From Lunularia cruciata (Eukaryota > Streptophyta > Marchantiopsida > Lunulariales > Lunulariaceae): DNA of 64,000 bases. Position 1 is the first letter of the stretch. Each line of letters begins with the position of its first letter. The notes under the pieces are model-generated. The model was not told the DNA's origin, did no database searches, and was given only the letters and a program-made list of their open reading frames with translations. The stretch is taken from contig OX419762.1 of NCBI GenBank assembly GCA_948567375.1, positions 11,786,001 to 11,850,000 on the forward strand, written 5' to 3'. A program made the translations under genes and the position numbers. Positions 11,240-24,299 of this stretch are shown here, piece after piece.

Positions 11240-14200
11240 ATCTACAGATTATGTTCTTCCTTTCCTAAAAAAATAACTCCAAAAGCTCTTCACATTGGCA
11301 ATAAGAATTCACTTTTTGATTTAGTGGTACTTTCAACACTACAATTCATTTTTGATCCATTAAGGCATTACTTTAATCCTTCAAAACTATCAAAGATCCC
11401 AAACCCTACAAACAAGTACAAATTGCACTCCCACTCAAGCGCTCAGGTTCCTACTACAAAGTTCCTCATCATTATGCACCATAGACATACAACCAATTCT
11501 CAAAATTTAAGGAAAACCAAAAAAGGGGTTTTGATCCTTTTGCCTTATTCATGGTCAAAGAACCAAATGAACTATTTACACTTAGTCTTAAATAGTTTCT
11601 TCTTACTCAAAGCCAAAGAAATCTAATGGTTGAGGTAGCCAAAGGATTTCTTGGCTCATCTGCACTATACATTGCTAATTCTATCTTTGTCTTATCTTAT
11701 CATCTTACATGTAGGTTAATTAGGTGCCTTATGCATATCAGTGAAGGTATTAATTCTTCCTCAAAGACAACGTACAAGTTTTTCTCCTTCGTACTTAATA
11801 CTCTAAAGGTACATCTACAGAGGTCCTACAACTATGAATGACTAGAACTATGAAAATTTCTTTACAAATTCTTACTCCAAAGATATTACAACTCCAAACA
11901 AATCTTTTAGTGAAGTACCTCTTTGGTCTAAAGTATTGCAAAGAACTACCTTTGCCTTTACAAATCCTAATAAGGAGCTTGGTCCACTCCTTGTACCCTA
12001 ATATTTCTAAAAGATAGGTATCACATATTTCAATGAACTTCCTAACTATATGTTCCCTAAGTCTAATTGAGTTGGTCTATCTTCTCATCTTTGTATGTCA
12101 ACCCTTCCAACTTTTGAACCTACAAATTCAACTCATGTAACTTCATCTTCATTACCCTTCCTTGAGCTTCCTCTAAGTGCTTGAGGATTTCACCTTCTCT
12201 TTCCTCCCTCCAATATTCAAACATCTGCACTTCAAGGGTGACCATCCTTATCTTGGTAGTCTCCAATTCTCTCAAAACCACTTCTTTATCATTGATCTTT
12301 AATTGATCTTCATACTCAAGTTGCATGTAGGTTGCAATCAACAAAATCCCAATTCAAATTGGATCCTTTGGATTTCTTCCTCTTGCTTCTTCTTGTCTGA
12401 TATTAGGAAGGAGTTCTGCCTCTTCATGTCAGATTTTTCTTGTATGAGCTTGTTTATTCTTCTAGCTTTCTCTTTGTACATGTTTCTATTCTTCTTAATC
12501 TCTTCTTTCCATCTATCCTCATTTTCTATACTAGTGTACATTACATTGTGTAGCCTTCGAATAAGCATGGTGTAATCTGCCATATTTGAGTAGACTTCTT
12601 GGCATTGGGGGTAGAATGAGATCCATCATCTACAAGGCCAAACCTACAAAATGTATCACAAAATTGGCCCCCTCCTTTATTGCTACTCTTTGTTCTTAGG
12701 CAGCCTCTCCCCTGAATTTGGTATGTACTCCACTCAGAGAATCTTTCCCTTTTGACTCACTGTCCACCTTCCCTTTGGATTCTTGTTGTTGTCCTTTGGT
12801 CTTCTATTGCCTTTCACTTGGAAGGTTTTCTTCTTGTCTCCCTTTGTTGTCCTTTGGAGACAAATTTTTCTTGGGCGGGGCTAGAGGTTTCTTTGGCCCA
12901 AAGTTGAGAGTTTCTTCTTAGATATCTTTGGCTTGATCTTCTTAATCAGCTTGTTTTTCTTCTTGCTCCTCTAGATTTGGGGCAGATTGGGGATTCTCAT
13001 ATTGCTCTTGTCCTTTGGACTCTTGTGTAGACCCTTGCAAGGTAAAAAAAATTGTCTCCTTCTTGATCCTTGCTTTTAGTCTTTTACTTCCTCTTTCAAA
13101 GACACATTTATGACCTAAGGACTCGTCCTTGTCCTTTTGATTGGATTTTGAGGCCTTGATAAAGTTGAACTCTTCTTGGTTGTGTTGGTAGTTCCTTCTT
13201 TGTCCACAAGTATAACTCACAAGATGTTGCATATTTGACATCAATAACTTGATACTTCCAAATGAGCGCTTTCACTTCAAGTTGCAGGGTGAAATACCTT
13301 GATGGGTGATAGTGGCTTGAAAACTTCTTGCACTCTTCTTTGGTCAAAAAATTTAACCCCATGTAGAAGTGGATAGGAATTGGCGCTATGCATGTTACTC
13401 CAATGTCTTTTGCAAACTCTTTGTGCATGTTCCTTGCTTGCAAGTAAGACATTTTAACCCAATTGACTAGCTCTCCTTGATACATATACTCAAAAAAGAT
13501 AGCATGGCTATTGTTGAGGTAGGTTGTTCTCTTTGGTAAAAAAAATTTCATTATTGCCTTTGTAATCACTATTTGGGCTCAATTCTTATAAGTGCACATC
13601 CTCTAGCCATTATTAGTGGCTAGAGGATGTGAACTTATAAGAACTGAGCTCAAAGGATTTAGCAATTTGGGTATTTAGCTCCTGATATGTGAGCCCAAAC
13701 TTTGCCTCTAAATGGTCATTTCTTCATATCAAGGGAAATTCACCAATTCTCCTCTATCCAAGCAGAAGGGTTCTTCCAAGATCCAATATTGCTCTATCTC
13801 TTCTCCTCTTCATTTCATGGATAATCCAAAATTCACTCAACTCACAATTCTAGAGCAAGAAGGAGAGATGTTTGCTCTAGACTAGCTCACTCTTATAATA
13901 AATTGCACATTTTTTCACTATGGGATTATGCAAGATCGATTTGCGGATCTCTCTCATAGGTTTTTGGACAAATATCAATTTTTTGAATAAAAGAAACAAT
14001 TACAAAGAGTATTAAAACTACAAAGAACTACAAAGGTCTAGATTGCTACTTGCTCTTTGGCTTAAATGATAATAGAAAGTAAAATTGATTAAGGTGCACT
14101 AAATTTTTTAGCCAAAAGTCTTCAATCAGCAGGAGTAGTCACTCTCCACACATACAAGTACCTTGGTGAATGCAAATGGTCTTTGGTGGTAACTCTTTAT

Positions 14201-14330
14201 CTAGGTGGTGGTGCATTCAAATCAATATACAAGCTTCATGTCCAAAGGTCTTTGGGTCAAAAGGTCCTTTGTACTTGAGTTCTTCAACTCTGACCCCCTT
14301 TTGGACTTGACTCCTATAGCATTCTTCCTT
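11240..14330 (-). mobile_element. Family 2 repeat, copy 1 (decayed, unrecognised coding family)
   Basis: The minus strand shows, 5' to 3', a leader (about 14330-13650), an N-terminal domain frame (13569-13108), a Lys/Glu/Gln-rich linker frame (13244-12942), coiled-coil frames (12583-12338 and 12344-12120) and a non-coding tail (about 11900-11240). The same order and similar sequence recur at 16270-19305, 47760-50990 and 51500-53450. Conserved pieces include PKRTTYLNN, FFEYMYQGEL and HFYMGLNFLTKEE in the N-terminal domain, and KMKLHEL in the coiled coil. No reverse transcriptase, integrase, transposase or LTR is visible. It might be a non-autonomous, gag-like LTR element or a decayed host gene family. 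It is broken and treated here as a fossil. Confidence 0.7.
13577..13649. repeat. Near-perfect hairpin, 33-nt arms, 7-nt spacer
   Basis: Arms 13577-13609 and 13617-13649 match at 31 of 33 positions, with spacer 13610-13616. It lies just upstream of the family 2 N-terminal frame. The tiny spacer and the absence of transposon features suggest a template-switch origin. Confidence 0.9.
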
Positions 14331-16270
14331 TAGAGTGCCTTGTGCTTTGTATTTGTTCCCTTCATACCACTACCATTGCATATACAGATAGAATTCCAAA
14401 GGAAACTCAATTAAGAGGTTTCTTTCCACTATAAATCAATTATCCTATAATATCCTTGTGAAATAGAGAGAAAATAATCAATTTTTTTATCTTAATTTTA
14501 AAAATTTATGCACCACAACTATCAAAAAAAATAATATACTTCTTTAGAAGCTCAAGGTAGAAAAGGATAAATCCAGATACTACTACTTGTTTCTCTTACT
14601 CTCATTATACTTGCTCCCACTATGTTAGTGATCTCCACTAACATATTTGATTTTATGCATAAATTTTATTTGATTTTATGCATAAATTTTTAATTATATC
14701 TTACTAGTTCTCTAAGAGCTAAGGAGCTTATATTGAAGCCAACCAATGAGTAAACATACATAAATATATCTTCAAAAAAATTTTCTCATCCAAATCATTA
14801 AACTTAATCAACCATCTACCACTAATATCAAGGTATACTTCATCTAATATTTTGTGTTGATTCTCTTACTTCAAGGAATCTCCTTTATTATTAATGATAT
14901 TCCTTACTTCTTATCTAAAGAGAACTGATTTCATCTTTCGTAACCATACCATTGTTTTTTTTGTCTACCCTTACCTTTTTCTTTCTTGATGAATATATCC
15001 TCTGTATCACTCTTATTGCTTCAAGATAATCTTTTCTATATTGCTTTCTTTTGCTTTAAAGTATCTCTTCTATCATAAATCCTACTTTTCAAAAGAATTT
15101 CCAATATCCTCCATGTTTAGAGAAACAATAATCTCTTTCCATGTTGTTGTTTTTGCTTTAAGTATCTCTTCTATCACTAATCCTACCTTCTTACCTCTTC
15201 TCTTCCAATGTCAATATAGTCCTTGTTTACTTCCCTTTCCTAGTGTTGTATTTAATGTGATATTCCATGTTTATTTTTTATATAGATATTTTGAAGACCT
15301 ACAAAACTTATTTTTAATCTAAAATATTTTACAATGTTAAGTATTTGAGGTCTTACTACTCAAATAAAGTTTTGTATATGTATTTAGAAAAACTTTCTAT
15401 CTTGATATATACAGATATGTTCATATTTTTCTATTTTTTTCTTTAATAATTATAATTAACTTATCTAATGAAATGAAAAACATACCTATTAGATTATTTT
15501 CTCTATTCTAGTAATATTTTTTTCTTAATTTTTTTAGTTCTCTCCTACTTTTAATATTAATTTACCTGATTTGGTCTCATGCATGAACATCTCTACATCA
15601 AGTAGTTTAGATCATTTATGTATATAAAATTTCTATACTAAATCATTTAAGTGTGAAAAAGAAGAGAAGAGTCACTCTTAGCTATACTAAAAGTCTAAAA
15701 AAAAAATAAAGTTAAAATATTCTTAAAAATAAAATGAGTTATTCAAAATATGTATCATAAGTTATTCAAATGATATATGATGAAGGAAATTCAATTTTGG
15801 GGTTATATATTCAAATATTTTTTTATCAAATGAACAAAAATTATTTATTATTTCTATACTTTCTTCAACATTGGACTGTTGTATTATAAAATTTCTCATT
15901 TGATAGTTTATACTCTCAATGCTACTTTGTACCTAACAACACTAAATTAATATGTTTTCAATCCTAACCAATACTACCTTACCTTAATTAAACGCTTGCA
16001 TAGTCTCCTCCAATTCATCAATTTTAGATGATGTGGTATAGTTGGTCCACTCATTACTCATCGACCTGTACAAGTCATTTTTGACTAAAGATAGACTTTA
16101 GTATTGTGGAGCACATATTTTTGAAAAAGTTGTTTTTTAATTGTTTCCTCTCTTTTTCATAAGGATTTGGTAGAATAATTGCTTGTTCAGAAAAAGGAAA
16201 TCTCTTAATTGAGCTCTCAATTGAGTTATATCTAGACATGCAAGGGTACAAAATAAACAAGTACAAAGAT
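14330..16270. other. AT-rich spacer between two head-to-head family 2 copies
   Basis: This stretch is strongly AT-rich with long A and T runs. No coding frame beyond chance was recognised. It separates copy 1 (minus) from copy 2 (plus), whose leaders face each other. Confidence 0.6.
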
Positions 16271-19200
16271 GAATGCACTCCAAAGGAAGAATCCCAAAGA
16301 TTTCAAGTTTGAAGTATGGTTGGAGGAAAAGAACTCAAGTACAAAGGTCCTTTGGACCCAAAGGCCGGAGACCATGAACATCTTGGATCCAAAGATTGTA
16401 CATCAATTTGAATGCGCTAACATCTAGATAAAGAACTGCCATTGAAGATCATTGGTGTACACCAAAGAGCTTGCATGTGCAAAAAGTGATTGCTTAGCCA
16501 TGGATTGTAACAAATTTGGCTATAAAGTCAAGTGCACATCAAACAATTTCACTTTTGGCCAAGAGTTTTCAATCTCAAACTTAAAGAGCAAGCAATTATC
16601 CTAGATCTTTGTAGTGCCAAACTTAGCTTTTTGTGCTTGTAGCATTCTGATATGCAACATGGTATTCACTCCCAAGCCTAAAAGAAAGATCCATGAAATG
16701 ATTCTTTGTGCCTCAATAGTGAATAAGTGTCCAATCTAGTGCAAGATTGAGCTGGTCCAAAGAAAGCCTATCTACTTCTTGTTCTAGAATTGGGAACTTA
16801 GCAATATAGGAATCCTCCAAGAAATGAGAGGCAAAGAAAAAAGAGCATCAAAGGATCTTTGAAGGAACTCCTTTGCATGGTCCAAAAGTAATTGCAGAAA
16901 TATCTTTGGTCTAGATGTAGCTTGAACAAGCAGCATCACCCTTGACATGAAGTTCAAGAACATGTGAGAGGAGGTAAATACAAGGATTGCAAACGCATGT
17001 GCAAAAAATTGATCAACTAACAATGGCTAGAGGGTAGGCAATTATAAGGACCAATCCCAAGTAGTTGTGTAAGCAATCATGCAAATTTTGACAAGAAAGA
17101 ACTACCTACATCAACAGCAACCAAGCCATCTTCTTCAAGTATATGTACCAAGTGGGGTAGTGAATTGGGAAAATATTTTCTTCTAGCAAGCATGGAGCAT
17201 AATCAAGGAGTTTGAAGAAGACAACATAGCAATCTACTTAGCACCCTTTGCCATCCAATTCTACATGGAGCTAAAACTATTAACCAAAGAAGAACAAAGG
17301 AGGTTCCTAAGCCATGATCACCTAATCAACTTGTAACCCAAAGGCAAGTTCATCATTCATAAGTATCAAGTTCTAGATGCAAAGTATGAAAAAATTGGGA
17401 GGTTTATATCAATGGATGAAGAAGGGATCACCATGGTCAAGAAGAAGAGGACAACATCAAAAGACCTCAAACCCAAGTAATAGATGTGTCTTTGGAGAAA
17501 AGAAGAAGAAGAAGACTTCAAAGGAGAAGATAAAGAAGAGGAAAGCAACTCATTAACCTTGCAAGGGTCACTATTTGAGTCCAAAGACTAAGAGCAATAT
17601 GAAGATGTGAAATCTTCACCAAATATAGAAGAGCAAGGTACAAATCAAGAAGATTAGGCTAACAATGAGCAAGAAGAGGAAGCACAATATTGGACCAAAG
17701 AGTCCTTCACCCCAATTCAAGAAGAGCAAAACTTGGAAGTGCAGCAAGAGGCCAAGGAAAAGGTGGCGAAGAAACCAAAGGGAAGATAGATGTTGAAGAC
17801 AAGGACAAGGACCTTCCAAGTGGAGTACAACAACAAAAGAAGACACCACACAAGTATAAAGATAACCAATAATGGATGGCAATCCTACCTCAATACTAGG
17901 AGGTTTATGCAGATGCCACCAATTATACCTCTCTTTTCCAAAAACTACACAAAAATATGTACACAAGGAGAGTGAGCCAAGATAAGTGGAAGGAAGAGGT
18001 GGAGAAGAATCAGAACCTATAAAAGGAGGAGTCCAAGAAGGTGAACACATTCATGTATAAGACTTACAAATAGAAGTGTCCAAGCCTTTTCCTCACTAAA
18101 AATGGCACTCAACACAAAGAATAAATTTGGAGGTTGCAAGGAGAATTGAGAGTTTCTTGAAAACAAGCAAAAACAACAAGGGTATGAAGAGTAGATGGAG
18201 GCAAGAGATGAAGAAGTTAGAATTAGAATTTGGGGAGAGTTGTAGGCAGCCAAGATAAGAGTGTCACTTGGAAGTACAAATAGCTAAATACAAGAAGGAG
18301 ATGGCCATCCAGCCAGAGAATCTATCTCAAGAACTTGCAAAGGAAAAGGAAGAAAATGCAGCAAATTGGCACCAAATGTTCAAGGAAATGAATAAGGAAA
18401 TTGCAGCCTTACACAACTCCAAAGAAACCAAGGTGAAGGAACTCCAGAAGATCAAGGAAGTTTGTGACCAATTGGTGACAATGATTGAAGAGGAAGTGCA
18501 AGGTAAGATGACCAAGACAAAATTACAAGAGCTAAAGTTAAAAGTCTATAAGCTAGGGGAAAAGTAGTACAAAGTTGCAAAGTTGGACCAATTAGACATC
18601 AAGGTTTGAGACCATAAAAAAAAAAAGTTTAAGTAATGCTATGACTTCTTATGCCTAAAAATCATTGACTACTTGGAGAGGACAAAAATCCTTATTCAAG
18701 TTTGTAGGGCCAAAGTTAATTCTTTGCAATAGTATCTTAGGCCAAAGATCTTAGGAGAAGAAGTTCTTAGTAGTTGTAGATATTCTTCTCACTTGTAAGA
18801 TTTTTGTAGATGTAACCTTTGGAGTAGTAAATCCAACAAAGTCAAACTGCAAGTTGTCTTTGGGGAAAAAACTTATACCTTTCCTAACACATAGAAGGCA
18901 CCTAATTAACCTACATGTGAAGACAATAAAATAAGATAAGAAGATAGGATTATCACTAGGACAATGAGGATGAACCAAGAAGATCTACATGGGAATAAGA
19001 TAGAATAAAATAGGAAGATAAGATCATCATTGTATAGGAGGATGAGCCAAGAAGATCTTTGGATTTCTTGACTGCTAGATTTATTTGGCTTTGAGTACAA
19101 AAAAACTGTTTAAGGCTTTGGCCTAATGTAAATAATTCATTCAATCATTTAAACATGAATAAAGCAAAAGCGCCAAATGCTCTTTATCACTTTTGCTTAA

Positions 19201-19305
19201 ATTCCACATTTTGATGCATGCCTTGCCTTCATTGAGTTATTGTGAGGAAAATTTGTAGTAGGAACATGAATAGTCAAGTGTATGACCATTAATACTTGTG
19301 ACTAG
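16270..19305 (+). mobile_element. Family 2 repeat, copy 2 (decayed)
   Basis: This is the plus-strand counterpart of copy 1. The leader (16270-16640) matches the reverse complement of about 14330-14010. The N-terminal domain region (about 17040-17400) contains recognisable FYMELKLLTKEE, followed by an acidic/basic linker (17440-17790) and a coiled-coil frame at 18268-18567, which is Glu/Lys-rich and ends in KLQELKLKVYKLGEK. The tail (18720-19305) matches the tails of copies 1 and 3, including the block around 19250-19290. It is broken in many places. It abuts the LTR of gypsy fossil B. Confidence 0.7.
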
Positions 19306-20344
19306 GGTGTGAGATGTCATGACATTTGTAGTGCCAAAGCTAGTTTTCTTGGACACAAGAATAGTAAAGTTGGCAGTTGCTCATGGATTACTTGTTGGCT
19401 GCCAAATTCATGTTAGGGCTATTGATCACATGGTGAGATCACCTTCACTTGCACCATTGGATGTACTATCAATGGCATAGTTAAGACTAGAGACCTAGGT
19501 TGAGCAAAGGGGTATACTTTCAAAGTGCAACTTTAAAGAGCTGATTTCTTTGATGTTGAACCTTTGAGTTTAGGGTTCCTGGCTATGGTGAACAAAGATT
19601 GAGTGAAGGGTAGAGTATAGATCTGATTTGAGTGTGATTTGAGTGGAAAAATGAACTTATTATATCAGAGAAGTAAGAGAGGGAAATTGGGTGCAAGAAC
19701 TAAGGACGTTGGTGGTATCTCCAAGCCTGGTTGATCATTGGTATATTCAATTGTGGTCCTTGATTCCTTGAGAGTGATTGTGGATGGAAGTCCTATTTGA
19801 GTTTATATAGATTTGGCAATTGGGTTAGATGGTGGTGAAAGTGTTGGCTAAATTTTTGAGAATTGAGTCAATTTGAGACAATGGATGTTTGATTTGACCC
19901 CAAGAGGTGAAATCAAGGTCAATTTGGTGTGAATTGAGCAACAAGTGAAAATTTAGAGGTAAATTTGGAAACCCATCCCCTTGAATTAAAGATTGGAGAT
20001 CACCATCCTCTCAATTTGGATCAAGTTGAGAATTAGCGGAGGATTTGGTGGTCAACCAACTATAGAGAAGGTGTGTCAGATTGGCAAAGATTTTCCAAAT
20101 TTGGAGGTCAAATTGGTGGAAGTTGTCATGAGTTAAAGATTGCTTAAATTTCCCTAGCTAGTGCTCAAGTTGGTGAAGCTTTGCCAAATTTGGAGAGGGT
20201 TTGAATTGGCAAGAAGAAAGGCCTCATTTTGGTGTTTAGAGGCTTTGAGGCATAAGGTTGTGAGCTAGAGAGGTTACAAACACCTAGAAGGCTAGCTAGT
20301 TTAGATGAGTTTTTGGTAGTTATTGGTCATTTTTTTGGCAAAAT

Positions 20345-20530
20345 CTGCCCGCCCTTCTAGATTATGCACAACAAGGTTTGAACCCCAAATCTTTGGTTCC
20401 TAAATTGGTGCCCAAGCCAATTGGGCCACCTTCACTTTTTGTCTTAGTGACTAGTTGACTGATACCTATACACATGTAGCTTTGGCTAGGAGAGGCAATT
20501 TGTGTGCCCTAGCCAATTGGGCCACCTTCA
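20345..20530 (-). mobile_element. tRNA-related SINE-like insertion
   Basis: On the minus strand there is a tRNA-type box A (tggcccaattgg, in a GCCC...GGGC D-arm-like context) and, about 40 nt further on, a box B-like ggggttcaaacc. This pair of internal RNA polymerase III promoter elements in tRNA spacing marks a tRNA-derived SINE head or a tRNA relic. The anticodon and acceptor stems do not form a convincing tRNA. The stretch is absent from the equivalent LTR part of fossil A, which supports insertion. Its outer ends are unclear because of the tandem duplication on top of it. Confidence 0.5.
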
Positions 20531-20598
20531 CTTGTTGTCTTAGTGACTAGTTGACTGATACCTATACACATGTAGCTTTGGCTAGGAAGGGCAATTTG
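20408..20598. repeat. 96-bp tandem duplication, two copies
   Basis: Units 20408-20503 and 20504-20598 are nearly identical. They include the box A part of the SINE-like sequence. The similarity is much higher than between the surrounding LTR and its relatives, so the duplication is recent. Confidence 0.9.
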
Positions 20599-23500
20599 AT
20601 CCTATCTTTGGTGATCTTTGTAGCTTAGGAGTAGGTACACATTCCTATCATGTCAAATGCCAAGGGGTGGTAGACTCAGTCTGGTGTTGATTTATGAGAT
20701 GTAGGTTTTCTTTAAACTTCCTATGATTGGACCCCCTCCATTCTCTACTTCTTGTGTGTGCACCATGTTTGTGTAAGGTGCTTTGACTTTAGAGCATTGG
20801 TGCTCTCGTGTGCTCTCAATAGTGAGACTAGAGTGATGACCAATCAAATTACCTATGTTTCTCTTTGATGAGGCAAGAAGTGATGACTTGCAAACCATGA
20901 AAGTGCATGTCATGATAGAAGGTTATAGGTTGTCCTTTCTCCTAGTGTAGGTGTCATAGTTAGAGCTACATTAGTGAGTGGTGTTGAGTTGGTGGTGGCA
21001 CTTGGTGGTGATCTTTGGTGGAGTACTTGTGATGGTTGCAATTGTAGTTTAAATTACATTGTTATGATGGAGTCCTTTGGGGATTCTAGAGGAGGTATTG
21101 CTACAATAAACAATGGGTTTATATAGAGTGGCACTCAATAGGAGCTTGATTATGATTTAGAGTTTGATACAAGAGCTTATTCAACTGGGAGTGCACTTGG
21201 TGTGTTTGCACCATTTTCGTGGAGTATGGATATGATTTATGGGGCCTCTAAAGGCCCCAAGCACTACTTTGGTATAATGGGTACCATTAAGTTGGATGAC
21301 TTAATCCAAGAGTTTAATAATTAGGGGTGATCTACAACAAATGCAAAACTAGACTTTGTTTACACCCTTCATGGCATGGAAGAGGTTATTTTAGCACTTA
21401 GAGGGTCCGTTAATGGATCATTATCATGAGTTTAGGAGATCTCACTTGGCGGAGATCAAGCCATAGAGACAATATTGTCTCCAAACTACATCTCCATCAC
21501 TTTAGGCTTGATTGCTAGGAGTAGATTGGTAGTACCCATGAGTTCTAACTCTAGTAGCATTGTGTATCTAATGGAGGTGCACTAGTTAGAGATGGTGATA
21601 CTACAAGTGGAGTTACTACTATAGAAGGTGGTGCAGTACCTGAGTTTAAACCCATGGTAGAGATCTTTCAATGCTTGAGGTAGAACTACTAGGGAGTGCG
21701 GATTGACAAGATGAGGAGCTTGCAAGAGTTCTAGTGGAAGACTAGAGAGAGCCTATACAAGGTATACCTTTGCATGAGATGGTTGATCAGTTTCACTCAA
21801 TGAGTTACTAAGGCCCAAGTAATCAAATTTTGGTATTGGATCTTGGACAAGGAGTTGTAATATAGAGTAAGTGATGTTATGTTGTTACAAGCTACCTTAC
21901 CTACTTTGGGAGTGGTCTTTGGTTTGGCTGAGTGCATTGAGCTCAACATGGTGGAAGAGAGAGTGATGATATTTGGATTTGGTAGGGAGACCTCATCCAC
22001 AATTGCTACTTCTTCTAGAGTGCAATAGAGTGCATCATATTGTGTTGGCTTCCAAGGGCAGAGTGGACATTTGGATCTTAAAAAACGAGTAGAGTGCTTA
22101 GTGTAGCTAAATGGATACCTTCATTTTGAGGTTAGTAGTAGCCAATAAATGATGGTGTTGCTTGTTGGACTTGTGGTAGACCTCACCAAAAGAGAGTGCA
22201 TTGAAGGAAATGGACATGATACCTCTAGTGTATCATAGCCAACACAAAGATTATGCGACCATCGCCACAAATATGGTCACACTAGTGACCAATGCTTTGA
22301 CTTTCACCTATATTTATGGAGTGGTAGGGTTTCTAGGTAGGTGGTAGAAGAGCTCTTGGTCATGGAGGATGAGGTGGTAGAGATCCCACACCTAGTAGGG
22401 ATGAAATACCTATCCTTGCTTCTGATATAGCCATAGATTCTTGGATTAAGCAATTGGAACAAAGATTGGCTAGCATGGCCATAGCTTAAACAAGATCAAA
22501 TTTAGGTGTTGAGGCTTCTACCTCTTATGTTGGTGATAGAGAAATCTTAGACTTTATGTGCAAAGTAACACATGTAGATGCATCTACCATAATGACTAGG
22601 AGTTTAGTACATAATCTTGAACCTAGAGGAGCATCAATGGAGTTGGACCCATAAAGAGGAGAGGTTGGTAGACAAGTTAAACTTCCCCGGTCTTTTACAC
22701 TCTCTAAGGTACTACAGACAACATCCATGGCTCTTAGACATCCTAGAGTAGATGTGGTAGGTAGTGATGTAGTGCATGATGGACTAGATGCTAGTGAACC
22801 TTCTATAACATAGATTGAGTCTAGCACAATATTACAGGCAGATCAATTGATTATGTGCTTTCCTTGTTCTCAACTTGTAACATGTTTATATTAGGAATTG
22901 ACTCCACTCCAATGTTCTGATTGGTTGCCACACTTTGTGAGAGTAGGGATGATATGGTTTTTGATTTTAGAGTAGAGGTGGTTGAGGAGCCTAGGATCCA
23001 CTCAATGATCAATGGTTTGTGGCATGCAATAGCAACTAGATTGGAGGAGTTACCAACTATACCTTTGAGTGAGCTCGGTTCAAACCTAGAGTTATCCTAT
23101 TGGATAACCACAAGTGAATTTTCCATTTGGTGGACTTCTAGGGAAGGGTTATACACCATAGAGGTCTTATTAGACTTTGGTATATAACTCCTTATGTTGT
23201 GGATGACTATAGTTGTCAATCTTGAGCTATGGAAGGTCAATGTGGAAAGGTGTCCATGTCAAATCCAAACATCTATAAGGGTGGTTCTACACAATACATC
23301 ACATGTACAGAGCTCATTGTCTAGATTCAGCTGAATCATCCAACTAATAGCTTTGTGGTGAGAGCTCAAACCATTGCAACAATAGTAGTCATACAATATG
23401 CTAGTTGGTGGAAACAATGTTATATCCCATGGTTTCAATATTGACTATTGATAACTTCCTATAGACCAAGTTAGCAGTCAAGTGAGAGATAGGTATGTTG

Positions 23501-24299
23501 CCTACCAATATTGCTTTAGTAGTGGTAGTCTTGGCTCACTACAATTAGGGACCATGGCATCAATTTCAACTTTCAATGGTTTTGTTACTGGACTTGTGAC
23601 TTATTGGAGTGAAATGCCCATGCGGAGGATACTCCAATACTAAAAGAGATCACTTGGATTTGGAGTACAAGTGATATTGTTCCATCCATCTTGGATGTTC
23701 CATTGTGGAATTCTAAGGAGGTGTTACAACAACAAGTGGATCAATTAGTACAACAGGCTTGGAGGGGAGCCTTTATACCACCAAGAAACCAATTTGAGGA
23801 TGAGCTTCTAGAATCTATTACCTTACTACCTTTGGATACCACACTCATTGCTTGGCAATATCAAATAGAGAGAATATGTTGATTGGAATTTTTTGGTGGG
23901 ATTAGCACTAGACTAGCTGCAATACTACAAGCAAGCATACAAGTACAAAGATACTTGTATGTGAAGAGAGATGAGACGCTAGGTGAGTCTCTCTAAATCA
24001 TGTAGCACACCTGGCCTATTGGTATCTTGAGCTATTGCCAATTTCAATAGTTAGGGGTTATTAGAAGACCCTACCAATAGACATTTCTTTGTTGGGGGTG
24101 GAAGATATTGGAGAGATATGGTCCCATTCATTTGGTGATTTATGGATGGACATGTCAAAGACATACTCATGATGGCTAAGGTCAAGGTCTACAAAATCCT
24201 TGTTCTGGTGTGTTTTGGGAGATGTTATGTATATTATGACATCTCCAGGTTTATCAATCCATTCTCCAACCTATATTTTGGAGAATGTACATTTGAACC

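Larger units (their letters stand above)
19310..20690 (+). repeat. LTR of gypsy fossil B, carrying an inner insertion
   Basis: It begins near the palindrome tgtcatgaca and continues with sequence that matches C from about 32140 and A from about 3050 downwards. Compared with A, the part around 20340-20590 is extra; it is described separately as a SINE-like insertion. Edges are approximate. Confidence 0.6.
19310..24290 (+). mobile_element. Ty3/gypsy LTR retrotransposon fossil B (partial)
   Basis: Parts in order: LTR (about 19310-20690), leader, gag (about 21060-22330) with a CCHC-type zinc knuckle region near 22247-22310, a protease-like region (about 22900-23250) and the start of pol. Similarity to fossil C then stops near 24290. 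Gag landmarks such as the block around 21236-21270 (GASKGPKHYF on the plus strand) are shared with C. It is broken in many places, incomplete at its 3' end, and CpG-poor, so it is old. Confidence 0.8.

Noticed and set aside
20360-20416. Functional tRNA gene on the minus strand
   Set aside because: Box A and box B-like motifs are present, but acceptor and anticodon stems do not pair convincingly. A SINE head or tRNA relic is more likely.
21230-21270. Small palindrome ggggcct...aggcccc as a regulatory site
   Set aside because: It recurs in fossils B (21240-21257) and C (24940-24957) because it lies in the conserved gag coding sequence.
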